Assembly: GCA_028386065.3 (NCBI GenBank)
Contig: JAKUCV010006249.1
Span: forward strand, 63,848-127,847
DNA length: 64,000 nt
DNA from: Turnera subulata
Lineage: Eukaryota; Streptophyta; Magnoliopsida; Malpighiales; Passifloraceae
Direction of reading: 5' to 3'
In this document: positions 12,087 to 21,425 of the stretch, piece after piece
Position numbering within the stretch: the stretch's first letter is position 1
How the letters are laid out: the number at the start of each line of letters is the position of its first letter
Program-made: the position numbers and the translations under genes
Notes under the pieces: model-generated
Told to the model about the DNA's origin: nothing
The model's database searches: none
The model's input: the letters and a program-made list of their open reading frames with translations, nothing else

Positions 12087-12326
12087 ATAACGTGAATAAA
12101 AATCATAGAATTATTTTTTTAAGAACAATCATTGAGGGTCTTCTGAAAATAGCAAACAAGTGTATTTTCTTCGTCATGCAGGAACATATCGACAAAAGAA
12201 AAGGATTGACTTCGATTTCACTCCAGGTAATTAAACAAATTTTACCCTCAAGATAATGTTTTTTTTTTGTTTTCCATTGAGAAGAATTGACTTATTTTCA
12301 ATCAAAATCAGCTAGTACGTATTCTT
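12087..12326. other. Short unassigned stretch
   Basis: This lies between the fold-back element and the TRIM. It has an open frame from 12071 of about 60 codons with no recognised motif. I see no support for a gene. Confidence 0.3.
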
Positions 12327-12432
12327 CTTCTTGTTGGAATATAAGTGTGAGTGGTGTATCCCACATCGGAGAGAAAGAGGGCAAGTGAATAACGTATCAG
12401 TGTAGTGGACCCATGTACACATCGGAATGATT

Positions 12433-12712
12433 TGTGACATGGTAATGTTCCTGTGGCTGCTGCCCCCATGTGGAACGAAGAGCGTGACTCCCGGTTCTCA
12501 ACACGTGGTAGCAGAGCCGATGGTTCGGTTGGGACGGAATGGTTTGTGACATGGTGTTGTTCCTGTGCCTGCTGCCCCCATGTGGAACGAAGAGCGTGAC
12601 TCCCAGTTCTCAACACGTGGTAGCAGAGCCGATGGTTCGGCTGGGAAGGAATGGTTTGTGACATGGTGATGTTCCTGTGGCTGCTGCTCCCATGTGGAAC
12701 GAAGAGCGGTTT
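12433..12712 (+). repeat. Tandem repeat inside TRIM, about 112-bp unit
   Basis: Units start with TGTGACATGG at about 12433, 12545 and 12657; the third is partial. Each full unit carries the 3' half of the LTR, its CTCAACA end and a copy of the primer site TGGTAGCAGAGCC. The LTR-end/primer junction is therefore present twice. Confidence 0.88.
12506..12518 (+). other. TRIM primer-binding site
   Basis: TGGTAGCAGAGCC lies two bases after the 5' LTR end. It resembles the initiator tRNA-Met primer site (TGGTATCAGAGCC). A second copy occurs one repeat unit downstream, at about 12618-12630. Confidence 0.8.
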
Positions 12713-12997
12713 GGCTCTTGGACCAAGCTCGGTTGGAGTTGTAAGGCGTGGCTCTAGATAAGAGTGGTATCGGCAGACTCATGTTTCCGTTGAAGGGGAA
12801 GTAGGCCTATGGTCCTATAAGGAAGAGTCTCACACTTAGGGGGAGATTGAGTAACATATAAGTGAAGTGGACCCATGTACCTAATACCTTGAGGTTTTGG
12901 GTTACAACGTGGTGTACTGGTCACGCGTATGGAACTCACTTGGGCCTCGTGTATTGTCTCCCTGGTTTTCGGGTGACTCCCGGTTTGCAACACTTCT

Positions 12998-13372
12998 TTA
13001 TCACTTGGAATGGGAAGTGGGGTTTCAACATATTGGGATTCATACTGTTATGGCATCCTTGTGTTGGAGTTGTTTATAGTGAAGAGGCCTACAGATGACA
13101 TGTTCACAGATGGATTGAACCTCCATGAATTTGGTAAGGTTGCTTTGTCCGAAGAAGAACGATTGTTTGAAATCTTGGATCCTATTCTTCTTCAGAAAAC
13201 ATTTGGCGGGGATATGAATAGGAATAAGAGAGTGAAGGATTGTTTGATTGCCATATTTGAGGTTGGTGTTGGTTACTCCATAGAATTTGCAGAGGGAAGG
13301 ATGAACATGAGGGATGTTGCTGCAAAACTCCTGTCCATCAGAAGCAAACTTGAAAGGCCTGTGAGAAGCTAA
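12998..13372 (+). pseudogene. LRR receptor-like kinase, C-terminal kinase fragment
   Basis: The frame reads GMGSGVSTYWDSYCYGILVL, then KRPTDDMFTDGLNLHEF, a helical stretch, and RMNMRDVAAKLLSIRSKL, ending at TAA 13370-13372. This is the end of a Ser/Thr kinase domain (from the DxxSYG motif of subdomain IX to the C-terminal helices). It is closest in style to the plant LRR-XII receptor kinases, which sense extracellular ligands at the plasma membrane. Everything upstream (LRRs, membrane segment, ATP-binding lobe) is missing. Homology begins at the TRIM target duplication, so the break coincides with the element. Odd residues such as WDSYCYG and SIEFAEGRMN suggest relaxed selection. Confidence 0.82.
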
Positions 13373-14046
13373 AACACAAAACACATAACCTTAAACTGCA
13401 GCACCTGGTAATTTTATTTTACTTAAAATATTAATTTTCTCTTAATTTCTTTTCCTTTTTTTAAAAAAATATGCAATATTTTGTATTGTTTTTTTTTTTT
13501 GAACAGAGTTGATTTCAGTCATCGCAATCGTTTTAGAAAGTGAAACAAAAACGGAGGAGTGGAGTGATAGGTGTGAGGATATCTTTAAGAAACAGAGAAT
13601 CGAAGAAGAAGAAGAGTTATTGGGATCATTTGCCTTTTCTTTGTTTTTTTTTTTCCCTCTCTGTTTTATCCATTTAATGGTGACTTAGTTGTGGTTTCCA
13701 AACTTCAGGGATTGGTATATGTGTTTGCTTATTTGTTGTTTTGGTTATCGAAACAAAAATATGGTGAGGATCCATTCTAGATATTATCATGTAAGCAGTG
13801 TATCCATCATCCAATGCTTTTATTTCTATACCAGCTTGAAGTTTGGTATTGATCATGGATTCTCTATACTAAACATGCAGGAATCAAAATATTCTCATTG
13901 ATCATTCAACTGCAGGATTGTTGTTCTAAATCCAACACGGAATGGTAAGCTGGATGGATTAATATAGCAGAGGAGGGAAATGAGTGCAATCACGGTTGGG
14001 GATAATTATATGTCCCCCTAAAAATCTAAGAAATGGCATCTGTTAA
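13373..14046. other. Probable 3' flank of the kinase fragment
   Basis: AT-rich, with poly(T) runs at about 13490 and 13645. No coding frame with a recognised motif. Confidence 0.4.
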
Positions 14047-14048
14047 TA

Positions 14049-14302
14049 CTCCCTCTGTTTTCAAATATAGGTAGTTTTAGGCTTTTTATAAGTCCTTTAA
14101 GTCCTTTTACGACTCCCAAAGAGTATTAAATACACTTTTTCCATATTCACCCTTAATTATACCTAATCATATGGGTGTATAGAAAGTTGGGTATGTCAAA
14201 TTATAAAAGGACAAAATTGTCATTAGAAACAAACATTAATGAAATTAATTACTCTTCTTAAAGGTTGTCCAAAAAACGACCTATATTTAAAAACGGAGGG
14301 AG
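14049..14302. mobile_element. Stowaway MITE
   Basis: The terminal inverted repeats are CTCCCTCTGTTTTCAAATAT and the complement ending AACGGAGGGAG, with TA at both flanks (14047-14048 and 14303-14304). It is 254 bp and non-coding. Its ends differ from those of the MITE at 11556, so it belongs to a different subfamily. Confidence 0.92.
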
Positions 14303-14304
14303 TA

Positions 14305-14898
14305 ATATTCTAGAACCCGAGCCATATTCTCTTAAGTCTCTTACACATTCCTCTGCTCAATCTCCTCCCTTTCCCCTGTTTGTTCTCTCTCATTCCCATC
14401 ACTGTCTCCCAGTCACGATTCTGTCTCAAAATGTTTGCTTTCTTTGAATTGTTTTTTCTTCCGGCTTTGAAAACACTACTGAAACTCATATTTTTTCCAT
14501 TTCATTCCTTTTTTTGGCGACGTATGACCTTTTTTTGCTGTTCACCACTTGCAATAATGGGCGTTTATTTTTCTCTTCTGGTGAAATGTTTATGGAGTAT
14601 TGACGAGGAACAACTTTCACCAATGAGAAACCCAAGAGGATTAACAAATTCGGTTAGCTAATGTATATCATTTACCCTCAATTCATCGTCTTTTGCGTGC
14701 ATGACTGTTTCTGTGACTTGCTCACTAATTTTGCTGGTAAAACAAAAAGTAAAAAAAAAGAAGTTGATTAATAATCCCTACAATGACAAGTCTGGACTTT
14801 AATTACTTCATACGCATGGCTCGGATATGGCAATATATAGGATATTATTGTCATTCACAGTAACAATGCCTTCATTCTTGACGGAATGTACTGTATAG
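14305..14898. other. No gene seen
   Basis: A pyrimidine-rich stretch (14335-14420) is followed by AT-rich sequence. Small open frames at 14265-14661 show no family motif. Confidence 0.35.
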
Positions 14899-15232
14899 TC
14901 AACTGTCACAATAGCATCCGATATCTAGGTAGATATCAGTTTCTCTTGTGCCTCTTGCACCGACGTTAATGTCTTCGTCCCGCACAGACTTGGATGATTC
15001 AGGAGCAGAAGCCTCCAGATAAATCTCACGCAGAAGAATGAGAGATGTTTCGCATTCGAAAGTGTTCTTTTTCAGCCATGCTCGATAGGATGGGGAAGAC
15101 TTTATGTCAAAGTACTCCAACTCCCTTTGATGAAATTCATGCCACGAGCATCCATAGCACCGGTGATGGGTAGTTGGATGGACGAAGGAACAATCTGTGC
15201 ATGGCCGAATTGCTGTAAGATTCTGGCAGGAC

Positions 15233-15415
15233 CAGTGGCGGCGCCTGGGGCTTAAGGGTTTAGTACTATATTTTGTGAAATTTGTACATGTAGTGAGGCT
15301 TAGCTTGGTGGAAAATTGTGGTATTACTCCCTCCCAGACCAGGGTTCGAATCCTACCGTCCACTCATCCCTTTACATTTTGGCCACCTCTCATTTTCTTA
15401 TGAGCTTTGCCATTG
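15233..15415 (+). mobile_element. Small hAT-like element carrying a Pol III B box
   Basis: It starts CAGTGGCGGCGCC and ends TTTGCCATTG, imperfect inverted ends of hAT type, with GGCAGGAC on both sides (15225-15232 and 15416-15423). Inside, GGTTCGAATCC (about 15343-15353) is a perfect tRNA B-box. TTAGCTTGGTGG (about 15300-15311) resembles an A-box, with spacing suitable for a tRNA-like promoter. Known tRNA-derived SINEs have such boxes, but an element with hAT ends is unusual. Confidence 0.7.
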
Positions 15416-15423
15416 GGCAGGAC

Positions 15424-16055
15424 TAGGGATGGCAATGGGTGCCTACAAACGAGGATGGGGGACATTTTGCCCCCGTGGGGAATTTGATAACGGGGGCGGG
15501 GAGCACTCCTCCCGACCCGCGGGGACCCCGAAATAAGTGAAAATACAAAATTACCCTTCAACCACAATCCAATTAATATATATATCAATAATAAAATATG
15601 TTTTTATTCATTTCTTCCCTTTACATATTAAAATTAATATATATGTCTTTCTTTCTTTCATCTTGGTAAATTTAATAGAGCATTCTATTGATAAGATTTT
15701 GGTTTTTGTGATTTCTTATTCACACTAATTATACTTATACTATGCAGCAGGTCCTATTTTTTCCCAAGTTGACACAATTATTTTTTATTTTCGTAAGAAT
15801 CAACAAACCAATAAGTTAGAATTGGAGAGTAGGCAAAACGTTTGAGTTGCAATTGTAAATATATTGTACATTATTTTTATCTATGAAATTGGGGAATAGG
15901 GTCCCCGTAGGGATCCGATTCCCCGCGGGGAACGAGGATGGGGGCATTTTTTCTCCCGAACGGGGAATGGGGGTGGGGATAGGGGAACATTTCGGAAACG
16001 GGGGTGGGGGTGGGGAACCTTCCCCCGCGGGGACCCCGACCCATTGCCATCCCTA
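15424..16055. mobile_element. Non-autonomous hAT element, G-rich ends
   Basis: The ends are TAGGGATGGCAATGGGT and the inverted copy ACCCATTGCCATCCCTA (one base of flanking detail differs). The 8-bp duplication GGCAGGAC flanks it exactly (15416-15423 and 16056-16063), as in hAT elements. The terminal 100 bp on each side are rich in GGGG/CCCC and the 430-bp middle is AT-rich. No transposase. Confidence 0.92.
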
Positions 16056-17030
16056 GGCAGGACGGTAGTAGGTGAACCTCTCAATACCGGGAAGCAGCAC
16101 GAAATCTCGAGTAATGGTGCGCAAAAAAACTCCTTGCATGTCTAGCCAAGAACAGAGCCAAACGATTTGATCGCCATTGACACCCTGTAAGCATGTAATC
16201 CACTCCCAGACAGATGGAAAAGAGACGAGGACTCAACAGCTCCTAAAGTTTCTTGAGGAATAAGGCTCGTCCCCGAGGGACTCGAATAGTCGATGGTGCT
16301 GATATAGCCACATCTGCAAGCAAGCGGGGTTAAAGTGAGAGGAAGAAGTTTGAAAGGAGTATAGTTATGAAATGGAAGAAGGGAGGGAAGCGGTACCTGA
16401 AGGAGTAGAGGAGAACCGGTCAGCAGATTGTCGGGGTTGTTCACGAGATTGTCAAGGTAGTTAAGGGTTTCACCAAGGATCACCGGCGTAAGGCTGTTTC
16501 CATTAAACAACCGAGCCACTAATGCGCATACACTCAGAGAACACAAGTCGGGAGGCCCTACCAACAAGAATTCACTCACCATGGCAAGAGCAAGCGCGGG
16601 ATTGAGTTTCTTCTTTCTCCACTCTAGATTAGATTCTAGGGTATGATTTCAGAAAGGGTCAGTGGGAAAATATTGATCTGCCAATATGGATAAGTCTAAG
16701 AGACCGTCTGGGTCCATGAGAAGATCAATTTGCCCATCAGCTAAAGAGAGGAATTGGCTCACTTCTTTCTTGAAGTGGTCAGTAGGAGAAACCATTGCAG
16801 GGGTAACCATGGCCTTGGCACTCAAGAAAGCATTAAACTCATCCACAGTTGGACAAAGCTCGAGCCAGCCTGAGCCAAAGCGAAATACATGATGATCTTC
16901 ATCGTAAAGGAGAGCAGCAAAGAAAACAACACATACAATCTCGGTAGAGAAAAATCGAGGCGGTATGCTTGAGGGTTACTTATCATCCATTCAAGCACCT
17001 TAGCATGGAAATTCACACTCATATTGGTCC

Positions 17031-17464
17031 TAGAAGTGTTTAAGTAAGATATGGGAGAGTTCTGGGGGTCTCCAGGTACTCAAGGTTCTATTTATAAGGA
17101 TTTAGAGTCGGCAAAAAGTCCAGAACCGCCATAATTTTGATCCAATCCAAAAAGGGAATGGATCTGTTAGCCGTGACCGCTGGAAGCCGGCGGAAATGTC
17201 GTGAAGACCGCCAACCATGGCTGACATGTAGACATGAACGCCAGACATGTCCGCCAGCTAGCGGCAATCATAGGGGAACTATTCACCCGAAAAAAAAATA
17301 GGGGGAAAGAGAAGAAAAGAAAAGGAAAAAAGAAAAAAGGGAGAGAGAGAGAGGGAACCCCTTTCCCAAAACACGTTTTATTGAAAGGCACTTATTGAAC
17401 ATTGCTTGAATCCATGGAAAATGTACATGTATGTGGGGGGCCTGCCGGGCTCAAGAATTTTACA
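17031..17464. other. Upstream flank of the mobile-domain pseudogene
   Basis: A GC-rich segment (17160-17280) repeats the word GACATGT, followed by a purine run (17285-17355). No coding feature. Confidence 0.35.
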
Positions 17465-17840
17465 AAATAAAAGGGGCATGCTACTCCATATTTTAAATAA
17501 GATCTTTTCGGGGCATACTACCCCTTGCTTTGGAATTTCCGAGGCATTCTAGCTCCTGAATGGTTTGATTTTCCAACAAGAGCATGGTGGGACTGAAACA
17601 TGATTTGATAACTCGGGGCATGCTACCCTTTTGATGAGATAAGCTTTCCGGAGCATGCTACCTCGTATTCTGAGTTGATTTTCCCGAGGCATGCTACCCC
17701 ATTAACAGAATCGATTTTCTGGAGCATGTCACCCGTTTGATTTGGTTTGTTCCGGGCATGCTACCCCGTTATGTGATGTTTTTTCTTGGCATACTACCCC
17801 ATCGGTTGAGTTCTTTCTTTGGGCCATTCTACCCCAGGGG
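17465..17840. repeat. Array of GGGGCATGCTACCCC-like units
   Basis: About ten degenerate copies lie near 17471, 17508, 17540, 17614, 17650, 17686, 17718, 17752, 17784 and 17820, spaced 30-75 bp. The unit has the self-complementary core GCATGC between G and C runs, so each can fold on itself. Spacers are unrelated AT-rich text. It sits upstream of the mobile-domain pseudogene (minus strand). Confidence 0.85.
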
Positions 17841-17959
17841 CATGTAGTGTCCCGAAATGTGCTGATGGCTGATGAGAAGACATGTAATGCAATGAGAGGG
17901 ATAAGATGATTCCCACAACCTAACAAAAAGAATCAAAAAAAAAAAAGAGAACCCGAGTA

Positions 17960-18215
17960 CCCCAGGGAGGACGATAAAATCCATAACTAGCTGAGATGAG
18001 ATGATTCTTTGTTGACAACCTGGTAGATGAGATGATTCTACCAAAACCACACACTGAGTGCCCTAGGGAGGACGATAAAATCCCTAGTTAGCCAAAATGA
18101 GAGGATTCTATGTTAACGGCCTGGTAGATAAGATGATTCTATCACAAACAAACCATGTCCCCTTAAAGAAGACGATAAATCCTTAAAAACACGAGATATG
18201 ATGATTCCCGACCTG
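17960..18215. repeat. Tandem repeat of about 100 bp
   Basis: The word AGGGAGGACGATAAAATCC recurs near 17964 and 18066, with a decayed form near 18165. Each is followed by GATGAGATGATTCT-like pairs and CCTGGTAGAT. Two full units and one partial. Non-coding. Confidence 0.82.
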
Positions 18216-18322
18216 TGGCACATATGTCAGCATCAGCATCAACTTCTACTCCATCAAATTTGGATGTTCTTCTTTTTGTTGGTTTGTCTTCTGTTCCTAA
18301 AGATTCACCAACGAGGGATATC

Positions 18323-20331
18323 TGTGAACACTCCAAATTTGACCCATTAATGTTTCTTCTAATCGGATTATAGATGTATTTTTTTCTATGGATTAATGAG
18401 ATGATTTGATCTTATGATGAAATATATTTATAATGTGATTTAGTGAAATATTAATATTTTTATTATTTTTGGATTCTTATGTATTTAGCTTGAAATTACT
18501 GAGATGAATTAATTCTGAGTTTTAAGTATATTTGAGGACTCAATTTAATAAAAATATTGGTATTTTGTAGTATTTAATTTTTTTATTTTATTTGGACCCA
18601 TTTGAGAAGATTTTTGGTTTAAAATGAGTTAGGAGCCTATACCAATTGAATATGGACCCTCAACAATTGAAGCTTATAAAAAACACTAGAGTTAGCAACT
18701 ATTTAACCCTAACTTTTTTTAAAAACCCGGGTTAAAAACATTGCCATATTTATTTTTTATATTTATGGTATTTAGAGTGGAGAGGAGAGGAGGTAAGACA
18801 AACTAGGAAAAGGATGAGGGTAGACAACAAGTTAGGGGGTTTTCTAGAGCTTAAAACATGCAAAATGCTTATTAGGAAGGTCGTGATAATCAAGTAGAGT
18901 CAGAATAATGAAGATCAAAACCGAAAAAGAAAGAACAAAAATAGAAATAGGTGCCAGCTGATATGTGTGCATATCATATACTAATTTGGAGCATAAAACA
19001 TCCTCTGGGCCTAACATTTAGTTAAAGATCATGCATGTTATTTATAGTTTTAGCTTATTTTTTACTAGTTTCGCTTCCACTTATTAGTTTCTGTTTTCAG
19101 GTACCTATTGTTGGAAAATGGCTCGATTTTTGAAAAATTGAAGTCCTTCGTGGAATTCTGGAACGAATGGAGCCAATTCATGAAGATTTCTTGGCGATGA
19201 GTTTTCAACGAAGTCACACTGTTGACACCTGCGAACAAGAACCTGTTGTTATATGATTTCTGCGACAAAGAAAGACTTGTTGGCCAATTAATATGTGGCG
19301 CCGACTTACTGCAATTCCTAAGGAAATAAAAAAAAAAATTTGTTGCGCCAAAGAAGGAGAAGTCCTAGAAGATATTGATTCGTACAAATTACTTTCCTTA
19401 GCAACATTGTAGGAATTAATGGGCTAGGGTTTCAGAATAATAAAAGCGACATCGGCTGCAGCAAGAAAATCACTTTTACCTCTCTGACTTTATTTGTTGA
19501 CAGCAGCAAGGTGGAGAAGAAGAAGCTCTCTCTTGTTATTTTTATTTATTCTTAATCTCGGTTTATATTATGAACAAATTTTCCATATTTGTTTGTTACT
19601 TAGCTATAACCTAAACCCTTCTTTCTAGACCATAAGGGATGTAGCTACTTGAATTCTTTTACGGCTTAATTACTCCTTGAACACTTATTCGTGTTCTTGA
19701 TTGATTTATGTGTGCTTTATTTAAGGTTAGAGACTGGCCATCTTTAGTTCTTGCCTTAGGATTTAAAACAAGTACCGACAGGAGAAGATTAATTCTAGAA
19801 ACACATAAATCAACCTTGATCTTGATACTGAAAGGTAATAAGTTATTGTAGATTAAGTAACAACACAGAACATCATTGTTCTTAGAAATAGGTTTGATCC
19901 ACGATAGTGGTAGAATTGACCTCTGGGATGAAGTTACACCTCCAGAAGTCGATAATTTCACCCTAGGTTGTTACCCATCAAGAAAACGAGTAAAAGGTTG
20001 TAGGTTTTTAGTGGACAGTATCACCCTGTTAGCAGACATGGAACAGTGCCACCCTGTCAACTGAATCTAGAGGATAATTAAGGCATAAAAGAATAGAGTT
20101 GTGATCCCTGATTGATCTAGATCTTCTCTAATCTGATATCTTCGTATTATTTACGGTTTGATATTGTTACTTTACTATTAATTAGCAATCTCAAATTATA
20201 ATCTCCAGTTCATCATTATTTTTACTATTTTTAGCCTAACGGATTGAGTCTGTTGATTAGTTATTTTGCCTAGTCTTTGTGGATGTGACCTCGAGTTCTA
20301 CTGCAGTCTGTGTGCTTGAAGATTTTACGCA
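18323..20331 (+). repeat. 5' LTR of a Tat/Athila-type Ty3 retrotransposon
   Basis: It starts TGTGAACACTCC and ends near the CA at 20331, followed by the primer site at 20341. The left border is inferred from the TG and the change of composition. No matching second LTR is in the window, so this is the 5' remnant of a larger element. Poly(A)-like and TATA-like stretches are present, but I cannot assign the promoter. Confidence 0.6.
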
Positions 20332-20340
20332 TTAAGATTT

Positions 20341-20354
20341 TGGCGCCGTTGCCG
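20341..20354 (+). other. Ty3 primer-binding site (Tat/Athila type)
   Basis: TGGCGCCGTTGCCGGAGA is the primer site seen in plant Tat/Athila elements (usual form ends GGGGA). It marks the start of the internal region. Confidence 0.85.
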
Positions 20355-20641
20355 GAGACTATCGTCGAATAATTAATTGCAGATTTATTACACTAGGCTT
20401 TTATTTGTGTTTTACCATCTCTTTTTTCGAATTTTAGGTATCAGTATTATATGACCTCAGGAATTTGCAACAAGAATCCGGATCTCATCTCTGTTTCTCA
20501 CCATGTATCGCTTCTACGATCTTAATCGCAAGGTATGGAAAAGGTTTCAAACAGTGTCGCACCATAAAGTTCTGCGATTGCACAAGTAGGAAAGGAAAAA
20601 GAAGCACTGGAAATTGTTCCCATTCCAATGGCGGAAAACGA

Positions 20642-20960
20642 AGATGAGATGAACACTGTCCACATGAATGAGCTGTTGGCGCGCGGGATTGAGAACAGAA
20701 ATTATCCTATTGTCCATCTGGATTGAGTAGCACAATACGAGCTGAAACCGAGTCTCATTCAGCTAGTGGAAAATCAAACCTTTGGTGGCTCACCATCGGA
20801 GGACCCACTACAACACTTGCATAGTTTCCTCCAATATTGTGACACTGTTAAAATCCGGGATTACAGTGATGATGCCAAGCGGCTCTGCCTATTTCCGTAT
20901 TCGTTGAGGGATAAGGCTCAAAAGTTGTTATCTAGCCTTCCTGCAAATAGCATCCACTCT
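20642..20960 (+). pseudogene. Tat/Athila-type gag fragment
   Basis: The frame gives ELKPSLIQLVENQTFGG, PSEDPLQHLHSFLQYCDTVK, DDAKRLCLFPYSLRDKAQKL and LSSLPANSIHS. This is the conserved capsid block of plant Ty3 gag (LFPxSLRDKA with SLPxxSI). A TAG at about 20727 and a TGA after NSIHS break it. Weak gag-like text (METEFLKN) continues to about 21000 in other frames. No zinc knuckle or pol follows: the element is lost before the hAT insertion at 21292. Confidence 0.82.
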
Positions 20961-21291
20961 TGATCCAAAATGGAGACTGAATTCTTGAAGAATTCCCAAC
21001 GGGCAAGTAGACTAAACTTCGGTTGAAGATTCAAGGATTACAGCTAAAGAGTGATGAGTCACTGAAGAAAGTAGCCTCCACTTCTGGCAGATTGTGTAGT
21101 TTTCAAAGTAGTTTGATCGATCCCATTTTTTTGGGGTCCTTTGCCACCCTACTGCACAACGTGAGAGCCATTCAAGAGTTCTAGTAGAATGGAGAAAGGA
21201 GATACATGTCAGTGATTCACTCTTCCGCCATCATCCTTTAGCACATTGGCATATGATCTCTCATCTAGGTTCGTTTTCTAATGCACCAAAC
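20961..21291. other. Decayed gag continuation
   Basis: Possible remains of the same gag appear up to about 21090, then unassigned DNA. No gene. Confidence 0.4.
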
Positions 21292-21425
21292 CAGGGGCGG
21301 ATCCAGGATTTCTAGTTAGGGGGGCCAAGTTTACGCGAGAAAATAAAAAAAGTTAAGCTATAAAAATATTATAGAATAAAAATTAATAAAAGTTGAATTT
21401 ATTGTTTATATAAAATATTACAAAA

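Larger units (their letters stand above)
12332..12992 (+). mobile_element. TRIM (miniature LTR retrotransposon)
   Basis: The 5' LTR is 12332-12503 (TGTTGGAATATAAGTG... to CTCAACA) and includes the CCCACATCGG block common in plant TRIM LTRs. The primer site lies at 12506-12518. A purine tract (TTAGGGGGAGAT) at 12837-12847 precedes the 3' LTR, 12848-12992 (TGAGTAAC... to TTGCAACA). Both LTRs share GTGGACCCATGTAC and the GACTCCCGGTT ending. A perfect 5-bp duplication CTTCT flanks the element (12327-12331 and 12993-12997). It has no coding capacity. Interior sequence is amplified in tandem with a period of about 112 bp. Confidence 0.88.
14899..17022 (-). pseudogene. Plant mobile domain / DUF7745-like gene, disrupted
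   Basis: Reading on the minus strand from ATG 17022: MSVNFHAKVLEWM, then LCPTVDEFNAFLSA, DHFKKEVSQFLSLADGQ, then GPPDLCSLSVCALVARLF, VILGETLNYLDNL and LLTGSPLLLQ. Across the insertions the frame rejoins as FTYYRPA|RILQQFGHAQ. The series LCPTVxEF, ILGET..LD, GSPLLLQ, and RxLxQFG is typical of the plant mobile domain and related DUF7745 proteins, which are mostly transposon-derived. A TGA at 16649-16651, further frame changes and two hAT insertions (15233-16055) make it a pseudogene. The C-terminal part (SSPSYRAWLKKNTFE onward) is less certain. Confidence 0.62.
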
